From NCBI GenBank assembly GCA_018712555.1, contig DVGT01000069.1:1-41394 (forward strand): a stretch of DNA of 41,394 bases. The letters are read 5' to 3'. The notes beneath the pieces were generated by a model that searched no databases, was not told the origin of the DNA, and worked only from the letters and a program-made list of their open reading frames with translations. Below are positions 23,309 to 32,689 of this stretch, piece by piece (the first letter of the stretch is position 1; each line of letters opens with the position of its first letter). Made by a program: the position numbers and the translations under genes. This DNA comes from Faecimorpha stercoravium. GTDB lineage: Bacteria; Bacillota; Clostridia; Lachnospirales; Bianqueaceae.

Positions 23309-24808
23309 ATGGAATATAAAACAGCCAAAACAACTTTTCATCGGGATTTTACCATCGCACATACGGATGACCGTCTGTACGGTTCCTTCATCGAACATTT
23401 GGGCCGAGCCGTCTATACCGGCATCTATGAGCCAGATCATCCGCTGGCGGACGAAGATGGTTTTCGTACGGATGTCATGAAACTGGTGCGTGAGCTTCGC
23501 GTACCGATTGTCCGCTATCCTGGCGGAAATTTCGTTTCAGGATTTCGTTGGGAGGACTCCGTAGGCCCCAAGGAGTCCCGCCCTCGCCGCCCAGAACTCG
23601 CCTGGCGAACGATCGAAACCAATCAATTCGGACTGAACGAGTTTATGCGCTGGTGCCGTAAGGTGGGAACAGAACCGATGATGGCGATCAATCTGGGGAC
23701 TCGAGGTGCAGATGCCGCCAGAAACCTTGTGGAATACTGCAATCTGCCGGCCGGTACGTATTACAGCGATCTTCGAGTGCAGCATGGCGCTCCCGATCCT
23801 CACAATATTCACCTCTGGTGTCTCGGTAACGAAATGGATGGCCCCTGGCAAATCGGCCATAAGACAGCCGAGGAGTACGGCCGTCTGGCGTTAGAAACTG
23901 CGAAGGTCATGAAGTGGGTGGATCCTTCTATTGAGCTTGTGGCCTGCGGCAGTTCCAATCTGGACATGCCTACCTTTGCCTCCTGGGAAGCTACTGTTCT
24001 CGAACATACCTACTCCCATGTAGACTACCTATCCATGCACCAATACTATGATAATCAGGCTCAGGATACGGCCGATTTCATGGCTTCTTCCGTCGCGATG
24101 GATGCCTTTATTCGTTCTGTGATCTCGATCTGCGACTATGTGAAAGCGAAGCTGAAAAGCAAGAAGACGATGTACATCAGCTTTGACGAGTGGAATGTTT
24201 GGTACCATTCCAAACAGCATGACGCCGTACTGGAACCCTGGAGCATCGCACCGCAGCAGGTAGAAGACGTTTACAATCTGGAAGACGCGATCCTGGTAGG
24301 GTCGATGCTGATTACGCTGCTCCGCCATGCAGACCGGGTCAAGATCGCCTGTCTGGCACAGCTCGTCAATGTGATTGCGCCGATTCTCACTGCCCCCGGC
24401 GGCGGGGTTCTTCGCCAGACCATTTTCTATCCTTTCCTGCACGCTTCGAATTATGGTCGTGGGACAGTCCTGGCCGGTGTGGTAGACTCTCCTAAGTATG
24501 ACAGCAAGAATTTCACGGATGTTCCGATGCTGGATTGCACGGCAGTTCTCTCGGATGATGAGAATGAACTGACTCTGTTCGCAGTCAACCGAAGTGAGGA
24601 TACACCGCTCCTATGGACGCCTTCTCTTCAGGGTTTTGAGGCATATCGGATCCAGGATCACATAGCGCTGGAAGGCCCGGATCGATATGCGATCAATGAT
24701 TTTGATCATCCAGACCGTGTAGCTCCGATTCACAAAGCACTGCCAAAAGAGAATTCCTTCCTGCTCTCTCCCCTATCATGGAATGTGATTCGGCTTATCA
24801 AAGCCTGA
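23309..24808 (+). CDS. abfA: GH51 alpha-L-arabinofuranosidase
   Basis: Intracellular retaining enzyme that removes arabinofuranose from arabinan, arabinoxylan or arabinogalactan oligosaccharides. The 499-residue protein has RYPGGNFVSGFRWED at 69-83, acid/base Glu175 in LGNEMDGPW, and nucleophile Glu294 in SFDEWNVWYH; no signal peptide. GTAAGGAGG precedes ATG 23309. It is a single-gene unit with its own promoter and a strong terminator at 24828. Together with GH42 and GH105 it points to pectic side-chain use. Confidence 0.96.
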   Translation: MEYKTAKTTFHRDFTIAHTDDRLYGSFIEHLGRAVYTGIYEPDHPLADEDGFRTDVMKLVRELRVPIVRYPGGNFVSGFRWEDSVGPKESRPRRPELAWRTIETNQFGLNEFMRWCRKVGTEPMMAINLGTRGADAARNLVEYCNLPAGTYYSDLRVQHGAPDPHNIHLWCLGNEMDGPWQIGHKTAEEYGRLALETAKVMKWVDPSIELVACGSSNLDMPTFASWEATVLEHTYSHVDYLSMHQYYDNQAQDTADFMASSVAMDAFIRSVISICDYVKAKLKSKKTMYISFDEWNVWYHSKQHDAVLEPWSIAPQQVEDVYNLEDAILVGSMLITLLRHADRVKIACLAQLVNVIAPILTAPGGGVLRQTIFYPFLHASNYGRGTVLAGVVDSPKYDSKNFTDVPMLDCTAVLSDDENELTLFAVNRSEDTPLLWTPSLQGFEAYRIQDHIALEGPDRYAINDFDHPDRVAPIHKALPKENSFLLSPLSWNVIRLIKA

Positions 24809-24825
24809 TCGTATGACCATATAAC

Positions 24826-24870
24826 AACCCCCTATAGAACCGATTCCTATTGGGTTCTATAGGGGGTTTT
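24826..24870. terminator. Bidirectional terminator between GH51 and DUF1905 genes
   Basis: CCCCCTATAGAACC (24828-24841) pairs exactly with GGTTCTATAGGGGG (24853-24866), 14 bp or more, followed by TTTT on the plus strand. The minus strand reads GGGGGTTGTTAT, so it can also serve the convergent gene. Confidence 0.9.
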
Positions 24871-24882
24871 CTGTCCCATGCG

Positions 24883-25185
24883 TCAAACAGATGATCCGGT
24901 CTCTGCTTCTGCCACCGTCACCTGAATGACATCACCCGGCTGTTTGTTCATCTTTTCTCGGATCTCTTTCCGAACTCCCAAAATATAACAAACTGTACCG
25001 TCTTCATTTTTTACTCCCATATTGACGATACTGCCATCATAGGGGATCCCGTCAAAGGTCGCGTGTACCTTCACACGGCCCTTTCCAAATTCTTTTCTCA
25101 CATCGTACGGGAAACGAATATAGGCGCCTCCTTTTTCAGGTACTGGCTCTATCACAGCCTGAAAGGTATAGACCTTCTCCTTCAT
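24883..25185 (-). CDS. DUF1905 family protein
   Basis: A 100-residue protein with the DUF1905 pattern: YTFQAVIEPVPEKGGAYIRFPYDVRKEFG at the start, a central VKVHATFDGIPYDGSIVNMG, and YILGVRKEIREKMNKQPGD near the end. It is a small beta-barrel-type fold of unknown function; some members are fused to YdeI-type domains. ATG 25185 follows AGAGGAAGACGGAT, 13 bases after the 845-residue gene, so the two are probably one transcript. No link between their functions is known to me. Confidence 0.85.
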   Translation of the reverse strand: MKEKVYTFQAVIEPVPEKGGAYIRFPYDVRKEFGKGRVKVHATFDGIPYDGSIVNMGVKNEDGTVCYILGVRKEIREKMNKQPGDVIQVTVAEAETGSSV

Positions 25186-25198
25186 ATCCGTCTTCCTC

Positions 25199-27736
25199 TT
25201 ATATGCTGCTGGCATAGGACCATATGGTGCCATCCCATCCCGCAAGCTTTGACTCATAGGTGCCGCTTCCGTATCGAGATCGGAGATATGGGCAGTCCAC
25301 TGCCATATTTCCTACAGGAATTTCCTCTCCTTGTACCAGGAATGGTTCTCCAAAACACAGATTACGATTCTTGAGTGACTCGTAAACTACACACTCTTCT
25401 TTTACCTCTATGTGAGCATGCTCTAGCCGATCTATAAATGCTTCAAAACTACCGTCTTCCCTCTTGGAACCGCACTCCGCAATCCAACAATTCTCATTTC
25501 CTTGACTGATGAGTTCTCGCATCGCATAGGCCCCCGTATCGCAAAGCACATGAGGCTTCCACGACCAGATCCCTACATAGCTCTCTCCCACTCTGCCGAA
25601 TGTCCAGTTGCCTCTATGCTGATATTTATCCAGCCTTCGGGTATCCAAATGACAATGCGTCATCCAGACATATGGATGTTGAACATGCTGCCAACGCACA
25701 CACAATGTGTTTCGATACTGATACACCTGGGGGACACTGGCCTGTCCCGCCCAATAGTCCGGACGTAGTCCACTTCCCTCTCTCATCGTAAACGGTGCAG
25801 AGAAGAAAATAATGGTATCCTTCGGCAGCGTAATCTGCGCTACATGGAGATGTGCTTCACAAATCCCCATGTTATGATTCCGCACACTGGAAATCATATA
25901 CTCCGGCGTTCTCATCGCGGTTAGATCCGCATTCTGCTTTCCTTCATGGTACAGTCCTGATTTATACCGAAACTGTGTCTCTTCATAGTGGCTGGCAGCC
26001 TGCCGAATCCCCTCTGGCGGTTGATATCCATCTACCGCAATCGCCATCGCTCCCGGCTCGATTTTCAATGCCGCGGCATCCTCTCCAAACAAAAGATACA
26101 GAATCGATGTCGTTCCCTGTTGATATGGATTTCGCATGGGCAGATTATAACTGCGTCCTCTAGGCGAAGCCATAGCCCCATGATACTGATTGACGGCTAA
26201 ATAGAACACAATCAAATGCGTCAATTCCGTTGCCATGGTACGAATGCTGAACTCTTCATAGGGAGTCATTTCCTGTAACGCCAACAGCGGTCCCAGGGTA
26301 ATCGGAATATAGGAATCTGAATGAAACTCATTCAGTCCAAACCGAATCCGTTGACTTAACCATTCCATGAGATGCATACGTCCTTTCATGCTGTGGAATA
26401 ATCCATTCTGACCACTGTTCGTGAAAAGATCCTGCGGAAACAGAAGTCCCGCCAGGTATTCCAGCGTATGAAATCCCATACGATGATTTTCCGAATCAAA
26501 CCACATCATACAATCATTTGCTTCATCCACCCAATATTTAAACCCCAGAGCCGCTTGGCGAATACGTTCTATATACGTTTCCGGCAGATGTGCCTCACCG
26601 CGTTCCGCATACACAATCCGCAGAAGCGGTAATAATGTGAAGTCCGCACAGTCATCCCGCCGATCAATGATCTGACACGCCTGGTCTATTTGCTCATAAG
26701 AAATACGCTCATACTGTCCCAACGCATATCGCGCCCACAAAACATCCGCGATATCCCGTCCCTGTTCTTCTGGAACCAATGCCGCACAGTTCTGCAGAAA
26801 AATCTGCCTCCGTTTTTCAAACTCTGCTTTTCCTGGCAACGGTTCAAAGACATGGCAAATCGTCAGCGGGAACTCCCTCTTGGCAATCTCCTGTTCTCCC
26901 ACAAACCATCGAACGGTTACCGTATAGGAACCTGGTAATAACCCTTCCGAAATCAGGAAGCGGCCGCCTCCTCTTCCATCTATACACGGGCCATTCTGAA
27001 GCTGAATCTCCACACGGGACCATGCTGTATCGTATGCCCCTACCTGCAAGTATATCGGCGTATTCTCTCCATACGTGTCTTCTTCCATACAGGTATGCTG
27101 GATACTATGTTCCATCTCCTGCCGCAGCACACTGTCCATGCTGAAAGAACATTCTGATTCCAACGCCGCCTCAGAAGAAACCAATTCCAAGCACCATCCG
27201 ACTTCCGCCATACGAGCTATGCGGGCCATCAAAAGTGTCAGCTGATTCTCTCCCTGTATCAGCGGTACTTGAATCTGTACTGGCTTCTGCTCTCCTTCCA
27301 GTTCTCCATCCCATATTAACTTCCCGTTACACCATAAAGATCCCCAGGCAGACAGCCTGCTCCCCAGTCGCAGAACCACCTGCTGCATCTCGTGGCTGAT
27401 CAACTGCTGATGCGCCAGGATGCATCCCAAATGATTCGTGACAAAATATTGACCGAACCCCGTATACTTCTCCGGTGTATCCAGATAGTACCACTGCGCC
27501 TCTGCCCCTCCTGGAAGACAAACTGAATCATTCTCTCGGGGTGACGCCTCCGCCAGCTCGGCCCCCATCTGCTTCAGAAACTCCGCCAGTACATCACGGC
27601 CTACATCACATCGGGAATTCTCAAAAAAAGTCCTCTCATCTAATTTCCCCGACATATCCCTATAGACGGGGCCAGCCACCAACCACGGTTTCAAAACCTC
27701 TCCAGCTGCAAGCTTTCTGGAAATATGATTTTTCAT
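25199..27736 (-). CDS. Large uncharacterised protein, possibly polysaccharide-acting
   Basis: An 845-residue protein without signal peptide or membrane segment. I do not recognise the family. What can be seen: an N-terminal beta-rich region resembling GH2-type sugar-binding folds (LWCNGKLIWDGEL near 135-147, then VPLIQGENQLTLLMA); a helical middle (about 310-570) with many aromatic residues, like an (alpha/alpha) toroid; and a C-terminal beta region rich in His and Trp (WMTHCHLD, WTFGRVGESYVGIWSW). This order recalls heparinase or polysaccharide-lyase-like proteins, as inference from layout only. GGGAGG precedes ATG 27736, with a promoter at 27775-27803. The neighbourhood of glycosidases agrees with a carbohydrate role. 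Confidence 0.6.
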   Translation of the reverse strand: MKNHISRKLAAGEVLKPWLVAGPVYRDMSGKLDERTFFENSRCDVGRDVLAEFLKQMGAELAEASPRENDSVCLPGGAEAQWYYLDTPEKYTGFGQYFVTNHLGCILAHQQLISHEMQQVVLRLGSRLSAWGSLWCNGKLIWDGELEGEQKPVQIQVPLIQGENQLTLLMARIARMAEVGWCLELVSSEAALESECSFSMDSVLRQEMEHSIQHTCMEEDTYGENTPIYLQVGAYDTAWSRVEIQLQNGPCIDGRGGGRFLISEGLLPGSYTVTVRWFVGEQEIAKREFPLTICHVFEPLPGKAEFEKRRQIFLQNCAALVPEEQGRDIADVLWARYALGQYERISYEQIDQACQIIDRRDDCADFTLLPLLRIVYAERGEAHLPETYIERIRQAALGFKYWVDEANDCMMWFDSENHRMGFHTLEYLAGLLFPQDLFTNSGQNGLFHSMKGRMHLMEWLSQRIRFGLNEFHSDSYIPITLGPLLALQEMTPYEEFSIRTMATELTHLIVFYLAVNQYHGAMASPRGRSYNLPMRNPYQQGTTSILYLLFGEDAAALKIEPGAMAIAVDGYQPPEGIRQAASHYEETQFRYKSGLYHEGKQNADLTAMRTPEYMISSVRNHNMGICEAHLHVAQITLPKDTIIFFSAPFTMREGSGLRPDYWAGQASVPQVYQYRNTLCVRWQHVQHPYVWMTHCHLDTRRLDKYQHRGNWTFGRVGESYVGIWSWKPHVLCDTGAYAMRELISQGNENCWIAECGSKREDGSFEAFIDRLEHAHIEVKEECVVYESLKNRNLCFGEPFLVQGEEIPVGNMAVDCPYLRSRYGSGTYESKLAGWDGTIWSYASSI

Positions 27737-27774
27737 GCATGATCCCTCCCTCTGGATCCTGTGTATTTTGTCCT

Positions 27775-27803
27775 ACCATATCACACATTAGAGGTCTTGT
27801 CAA
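27775..27803 (-). promoter_or_regulatory. Promoter of the 845-residue protein gene
   Basis: Minus-strand -35 TTGACA (27798-27803, consensus), 17-bp spacer, -10 TATGGT (27775-27780). Confidence 0.7.
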
Positions 27804-27842
27804 TGCTTGAAAAAAAGAAGATATCCAGTTCCGCTCTTTTTC

Positions 27843-29087
27843 TTAGATCTGACGAATCCACTCGTCTATGATATTATTGCCCCAAAACATGCCTCGCATT
27901 GTCATCCATATCTCCCCATTCTCTTCTATCAGAAGTCCTTCTTTCTTCATACGTTCTATCGATCCCGATAAGAAAACACGCAAGTCTTTTTTCAAACGCG
28001 CTGAATAGTCATCTAACCGCACTTTTGTTGTCTGCATATCATAAATCATCTGATCCAGGATTCGATATTCCGGATGCACGATTCGACCTCGGGAACTGAT
28101 CGGAAATTTCTCTGACAGAATTGGTACCGTAACCGCGTTATGATACAGATACTGTTCAATATTTCCTCCGGCTCCATGTCCGATGGCGACACAGCTGCCT
28201 CCGGTATGGCGGATCCGCATATAATCATAGCGATCCCTGCGCCGATGCACGAGCTTGGTCAATTCCAGCGCCTCATAGCCATCTTTCGCCAGTTCTTCGC
28301 AGATTTTCGCGAAAAAAGCATACTCCTTCCGCAGATCGGCCATATCCCTTCGCTGTTCCTCTGTCAAACGCGAGGCCAACGGTGTTTTCTCATGAATCAT
28401 AAGCGAATAAAAGCTGATGCCTGCAAGATCCAAAGACCGGATCATCGCAAGGTCCTTCTCCAGCTCTTCCTCCGTTTGCCCCGGCAGGTTATACAATAGA
28501 TCAATTCCGGTATTGCTTATCCCTGCTTGTATGGCGTTTTCTACACGTCTTGCCGCGAATTCCCCGCTTCCTCGTCTGCCCAGCATTTTTCTTCTGTCAT
28601 CCTGAAAACTCTGTATACCGATCGATAACCGATTGACGCCACCCTCCAGGAGTACCTCCAACATCTCATCCGTCAATTCGGTAGCCGAGGATTCCACGCT
28701 GATCTCCGCATGCGGCGCGATTTGGAAGTTCTCTCGTAACGCATGCAGAATCACACGCATCTGATCTGGCTTTAGCGCTGTTGGTGTGCCTCCGCCAAAG
28801 TTGATCGCATCCACCGGCGCATCCATATACGGTAACGGCGCCAAACGCTGAATCTCCTTTACAATGTATTCGTGGTATTCTCGCCGCTTCAAAACATCCG
28901 GCCGATGAAAAGGGCAAAACGAACACACTTTATTGCAGAATGGCACATGCAGGTACACGACCCGCCGGCTCACAGCCGGTCGGGTCAGTATCTCCTGTAA
29001 ATAAGCTTCCTTATCTATTGCTTGCGTATATCGTTCTTTTAATGCCCGAGACGCATCGTGATGTGATTTATATCGAACTGTATACAT
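27843..29087 (-). CDS. Radical SAM protein, HemN/HemW/HutW-like
   Basis: A 414-residue radical SAM enzyme with the CxxxCxxC iron-sulfur site (Cys51, 55, 58 in VPFCNKVCSFCPF), the SAM-binding INFGGGTPT segment near 110, and the IGIQSF and DLLYNLPGQT segments of the coproporphyrinogen-oxidase-like family. HemW is a heme chaperone; HutW/ChuW-type members open or modify heme under anaerobic conditions. Being the last gene of an operon with a FecBCD-type transporter and a flavodoxin, it fits HutW better than a housekeeping HemW. This is an inference from context. ATG 29087 overlaps its ribosome binding site with the end of the binding-protein gene (3-base gap). Confidence 0.82.
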   Translation of the reverse strand: MYTVRYKSHHDASRALKERYTQAIDKEAYLQEILTRPAVSRRVVYLHVPFCNKVCSFCPFHRPDVLKRREYHEYIVKEIQRLAPLPYMDAPVDAINFGGGTPTALKPDQMRVILHALRENFQIAPHAEISVESSATELTDEMLEVLLEGGVNRLSIGIQSFQDDRRKMLGRRGSGEFAARRVENAIQAGISNTGIDLLYNLPGQTEEELEKDLAMIRSLDLAGISFYSLMIHEKTPLASRLTEEQRRDMADLRKEYAFFAKICEELAKDGYEALELTKLVHRRRDRYDYMRIRHTGGSCVAIGHGAGGNIEQYLYHNAVTVPILSEKFPISSRGRIVHPEYRILDQMIYDMQTTKVRLDDYSARLKKDLRVFLSGSIERMKKEGLLIEENGEIWMTMRGMFWGNNIIDEWIRQI

Positions 29088-29090
29088 CAG

Positions 29091-30293
29091 TTATGCTCCC
29101 TGGAAAGAGAATGTGGTATCGGGATACAAAATCTCTGCCAATTTCTGATAGGCCTCGGCAAAACGGCTATTCGGCTTATTATGGAACAATTCCTTCTCCA
29201 GATAATAGACCTGCCCATTCTGTACCGCCTTTAGAGACTGCCACACGGGATTATCGCCGTATGTAGCTTCTACCATCTCCTGTCCTTCTTCTACCCCCGC
29301 ATGGCACTGTACCAGAATGATATCCGGATCCGCGGCGAATACGGTTTCCAGATTGATGTCCAAGCGTTCTGCCTCCGTTGTATTTTCCCATTGATCCACA
29401 ATATTCACTGCGTTCATCGCTGTAATCATGCCGCCTACGACGGTATTCGAGGTATTCGCCTGTAAAGACTCCGCACCGGCAAACATACTGAATACTGAAG
29501 GTGTATCCTCCGTCGGGCACTCCGCTAAGACATTCACCACGTCGTCCAATGCTTTCAGCGCGATACTGTCCCACAGTTCTGGCTGATCATTCAGGTTACA
29601 AAACACCTTAAACCACTTGAGATAATCGGAAAAGTCATTATAACTCACCGCAATCACCGGTATTCCCGCCGATTCCGCCGGTGTCATGATCGTGGAGTAT
29701 CCGCTCATGGCGGTGGAACATATGATCAGATCCGGCTGCAATGCCACGATACTCTCCACATCCCACTTCTTGCCAGAAGACGATGTCGCGACCACCTGCA
29801 TGCCTTCATCCTGCGTAATGTCTCTGCCGATATACTCCTCATACAGCGTTACCGAGGAATCTCCGCCGATGCATCCGATCACCTCTCCGCCCGCTTCGTA
29901 CCATAGCGTCGTAAAACTGGCATACAGATTCACGACATTCTCCGGATTCTTCTGTATCGTGATCAGAGTGCTGCCATCTCCCGACGCATCCGTGAACGTG
30001 ACCGTATTCTCATCGACGATGACCTCATTCGCTTTTTCCAGGAATGTCTCCTTCATCTCTTCCTTCCAGGCGTCATCTTTTGACGCGGTCTCTTCCGCCT
30101 GCGATTCCTCCTCTGCCGAGCTCCCTTCGGCTTCCTGAGATTCCTCTGTCACGCTCGATTCTGCCGTCTGAGATTCCTCCACACTCGATTCCGTCAGAGA
30201 CTCCTCCTGACTGCTGTTCGCATTCTCTGCGCAGCCTGCGAAGGCCGTCACACACATCATCACACTCAACATCCAAACTGCAAATCGTTTCAT
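29091..30293 (-). CDS. ABC transporter substrate-binding lipoprotein (iron/heme/B12 type, FecB-like)
   Basis: A 400-residue lipoprotein: signal peptide with lipobox AFAGC (Cys21), a Ser/Glu-rich spacer to about residue 72, then a type III (PF01497-like) binding fold with VVATSSSGKKWDVESIVALQPDLII and AADPDIILVQCHAG segments. These two-lobed proteins carry ferric siderophores, heme or cobalamin to FecCD permeases. AAAGGAAG lies before ATG 30293, 15 bases after the ATPase gene. The ligand cannot be read out; the radical SAM and flavodoxin neighbours favour heme or a ferric chelate. Confidence 0.92.
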   Translation of the reverse strand: MKRFAVWMLSVMMCVTAFAGCAENANSSQEESLTESSVEESQTAESSVTEESQEAEGSSAEEESQAEETASKDDAWKEEMKETFLEKANEVIVDENTVTFTDASGDGSTLITIQKNPENVVNLYASFTTLWYEAGGEVIGCIGGDSSVTLYEEYIGRDITQDEGMQVVATSSSGKKWDVESIVALQPDLIICSTAMSGYSTIMTPAESAGIPVIAVSYNDFSDYLKWFKVFCNLNDQPELWDSIALKALDDVVNVLAECPTEDTPSVFSMFAGAESLQANTSNTVVGGMITAMNAVNIVDQWENTTEAERLDINLETVFAADPDIILVQCHAGVEEGQEMVEATYGDNPVWQSLKAVQNGQVYYLEKELFHNKPNSRFAEAYQKLAEILYPDTTFSFQGA

Positions 30294-30308
30294 ATTTTTT
30301 CTTCCTTT

Positions 30309-31103
30309 CTATCTTGCAGATACCATTCTGGATCGAACCGGAATAAAGAACGGGCAATGATGGGCCTCGTCCTGAAACACCCTGGCCTCGATCTGAAAAA
30401 TGGATAATAAATTTTCTTCTGTTAGAACCTGCCCTGGATCTCCCTGGGCGTGCAGGCCGCGATCCTTGATCGCGTACAGCTGATCCGAGTACCGCGCTGC
30501 CAGATTCAGATCATGCAATACCATGATGATCGTGATTCCCAGCTCTCGGTTGAGCTTTCGAACCAACTCCAGGACTTCGACCTGATAACTGATATCCAGA
30601 TATGTGGTCGGTTCATCTAAAACAAGGATTTCTGGTTCCTGACAAATGGTCATGGCGATCCAGGCTCGCTGTCTTTCTCCTCCGGACAGGGTGGACAGTA
30701 TCTGATTTTGCAACGGTTCTAGGCCCGTTAAAGATAGGGCTTTGTCTATGACCTCCCCATCCTGAGCCGTCAACCCTCTGCCAAATTTTGAATGCGGATA
30801 TCGGCCATAGGATACCAGCGTCCGCACATCGATGTCCGGCGGTGAAGTATGGACCTGGGCCAGATACGCAATTTTCTGGGCCAGCATCTTAGGAGGATAC
30901 TGGCTCAGTTTTTTATCCTGATAGATGATCTGTCCGCTTCTGGGCGTTACCGCCTTGGAAATGGTTTTCAGCAGACTGGATTTTCCACAGCCGTTTTGCC
31001 CGATGATTGTGACAATTTTTCCCTTGGGGAATTCCAAGTTGAGATTCTGGATCACCATCTTTTTTCCATATCCCACGGATATGTTTTTAAATCCAAAATA
31101 CAT
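30309..31103 (-). CDS. ABC transporter ATPase (FecE/BtuD-like)
   Basis: A 264-residue cytoplasmic ATPase of the iron-chelate uptake group. Motifs: Walker A GQNGCGKSS (35-43), signature LSGGERQR near 140, Walker B ILVLDEPT near 160, and switch MVLHDLN. It partners the FecCD permease upstream and the lipoprotein downstream. GAGGTAATCT lies before ATG 31103, and the gap to the permease stop is 8 bases. Confidence 0.95.
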   Translation of the reverse strand: MYFGFKNISVGYGKKMVIQNLNLEFPKGKIVTIIGQNGCGKSSLLKTISKAVTPRSGQIIYQDKKLSQYPPKMLAQKIAYLAQVHTSPPDIDVRTLVSYGRYPHSKFGRGLTAQDGEVIDKALSLTGLEPLQNQILSTLSGGERQRAWIAMTICQEPEILVLDEPTTYLDISYQVEVLELVRKLNRELGITIIMVLHDLNLAARYSDQLYAIKDRGLHAQGDPGQVLTEENLLSIFQIEARVFQDEAHHCPFFIPVRSRMVSAR

Positions 31104-31111
31104 AGATTACC

Positions 31112-32122
31112 TCATTCTTTCTGTCTCGTCCGCAGCAAATATAAAAAGAATGGCGCACCAATAAATGCGAGTATAATACTGACCGGAACCTCTCCCGGCG
31201 GCATAATGACCCTTCCCACGGTATCGCAGACTGTCACTAATGTAAATCCTAACAAGGTAGAAGCCGGAAATAAATACTTATAATCCGACCCTACCAGCAG
31301 CCGCGCGATATGAGGTACCACCAGTCCCACAAAGCTGATCAGACCCGCTACTGAGATCGCCGCGCCAGACAGAAGCGAAGAAACCACGATCAGAAAGAAT
31401 CGAAACTTCTCCGTTCGCAGTCCCAACGAGTTGGCCGTTTCGTCACCCAACATCAGGATATTCATCTTGGCCGGCAGAAAGGCGCAAACCAGAATCCCAG
31501 CCACTGCGTAAGGAAGCATCATCGTCAGACTATCCCACCCAGTACCGTTCAATCCTCCTACCAGGAACCCGGACGCATTGCCCAAAGCATCAGCAAAAAA
31601 AGTCTTGATGATATCATTAAAGGCGCCAAACAAGGCAGATACCGCCATACCGGACAGGATCATCTTGACCGGACTCACACCTTTTTGATAGGCCAGCGCA
31701 TAGATCAGCATCGTCGTGACAAATGCGCCTACGATCGATCCGATCGGAAGCAAATAATAATAGCTGGGAAAAACAACCAGAACCAGATATCCAACAAAGC
31801 TCGCGCCACTGGTGACGCCAATGGTGGAGGGGGATGCCATCGTATTGCGCATGACTCCTTGCAGGATACAGCCCGCAAGTGACAGGCAGACTCCCACCAA
31901 CCCGCCCACCAGGATCCTGGGGAAGCGAATGTTCCAGATAAGCAGGCGCGCCGTGCTGTCATCTGCTATAAACAATGCCCTAAAGACTTCTTCCAGCGAA
32001 AAAGAAACCGTGCCGATCCCCACACAGATAAAAACAGAAAGCACGGCCATCACACCAAAGATGAGAATCACAAGGATCTTGCGGGGATATATCCTTCTTC
32101 CGGAAACGACTGCTGCTTGCAT
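31112..32122 (-). CDS. FecCD-family ABC permease (iron/heme/B12 uptake)
   Basis: A 336-residue permease with about ten membrane helices. Typical segments are RFPRILVGGLVGVCLSLAGCILQGVMRN, where the family usually has a conserved RLPR and GxxLAxAGxxxQ block, and FVGLVVPHIARLLVGSDY, the loop contacting the ATPase. Only one permease gene is present, so a homodimer is expected. It begins 1 base after the flavodoxin stop (TAAAATG), so translation is coupled. Confidence 0.95.
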   Translation of the reverse strand: MQAAVVSGRRIYPRKILVILIFGVMAVLSVFICVGIGTVSFSLEEVFRALFIADDSTARLLIWNIRFPRILVGGLVGVCLSLAGCILQGVMRNTMASPSTIGVTSGASFVGYLVLVVFPSYYYLLPIGSIVGAFVTTMLIYALAYQKGVSPVKMILSGMAVSALFGAFNDIIKTFFADALGNASGFLVGGLNGTGWDSLTMMLPYAVAGILVCAFLPAKMNILMLGDETANSLGLRTEKFRFFLIVVSSLLSGAAISVAGLISFVGLVVPHIARLLVGSDYKYLFPASTLLGFTLVTVCDTVGRVIMPPGEVPVSIILAFIGAPFFLYLLRTRQKE

Positions 32123-32123
32123 T

Positions 32124-32639
32124 TTATGCTTCCGTCAGGAACTGCCGTACTGCTTCCCTGGCGGCTTCCAGTTCCTGTTCGTTCGGATGGCCCAGAGACT
32201 CCTTCTGCCGCTCGAATCTTTCCAGAGACAAATGCCCCTTCTGCCCCTCCGGTATGCGTAGTCTTCTTGCTGTACGCCGCAGATCAATGCTGCCGCGGCA
32301 CAGATAATGTCCTAATAGCACATTATTCTCATTCGCGAGCTCACACACCCTTCGATATACATCCTGTCCATGTTTGGATTCTCTCGCCGCCCCCAGTGTA
32401 CCGATCAGAATCAATCGCTTCCCCTGCATACGCTGAATCAACGCAATCGTATCATCATCCGCCGTACCGTGATTGCACCAATAGGACAAAATAAAGGTGT
32501 CAAATCGCTCTATAACTTCGTCATTGACATAACGAATGTTATAGGGGCCCACATGGTCTGGCACAACCTCTGCTACAGCCGCCGCCAGTTTGTACGCATT
32601 TCCCGTAATCGTGGAAAAAATAATCGGAATTGTATTCAT
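32124..32639 (-). CDS. Flavodoxin-like protein
   Basis: A 171-residue protein with the FMN phosphate-binding loop STITGNAYKLA (9-19) and the later YWCNHGTADDDT segment that would cover the flavin ring. It probably carries one or two electrons to a partner; as first gene of the iron/heme operon the radical SAM protein is the natural candidate, since such enzymes need a low-potential reductant. GGAGAGG precedes ATG 32639. It is under the twin-palindrome leader (32658-32728). Identity as a flavodoxin-fold protein is firm; its partner is inferred. Confidence 0.87.
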   Translation of the reverse strand: MNTIPIIFSTITGNAYKLAAAVAEVVPDHVGPYNIRYVNDEVIERFDTFILSYWCNHGTADDDTIALIQRMQGKRLILIGTLGAARESKHGQDVYRRVCELANENNVLLGHYLCRGSIDLRRTARRLRIPEGQKGHLSLERFERQKESLGHPNEQELEAAREAVRQFLTEA

Positions 32640-32657
32640 CGTTCCTCTCCTCTCTTT

Positions 32658-32675
32658 GGTTAGTCTTGTCTAACT
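32658..32675 (-). promoter_or_regulatory. Palindrome 2 in the iron/heme operon leader
   Basis: GGTTAGTCTTGTCTAACT: arms GTTAG and CTAAC around 6 bases. It lies just ahead of the flavodoxin ribosome binding site and is nearly the same as palindrome 1. The arms recall halves of DtxR/IdeR-type boxes, but the spacing differs. It could be an operator or an RNA stem-loop. Confidence 0.6.
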
Positions 32676-32689
32676 TTGCGCGCTTATAT

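Noticed and set aside
27804..27842. Terminator after the radical SAM gene
   Set aside because: There is a T-rich run on the minus strand and a weak A/T stem, but no convincing GC-containing hairpin.
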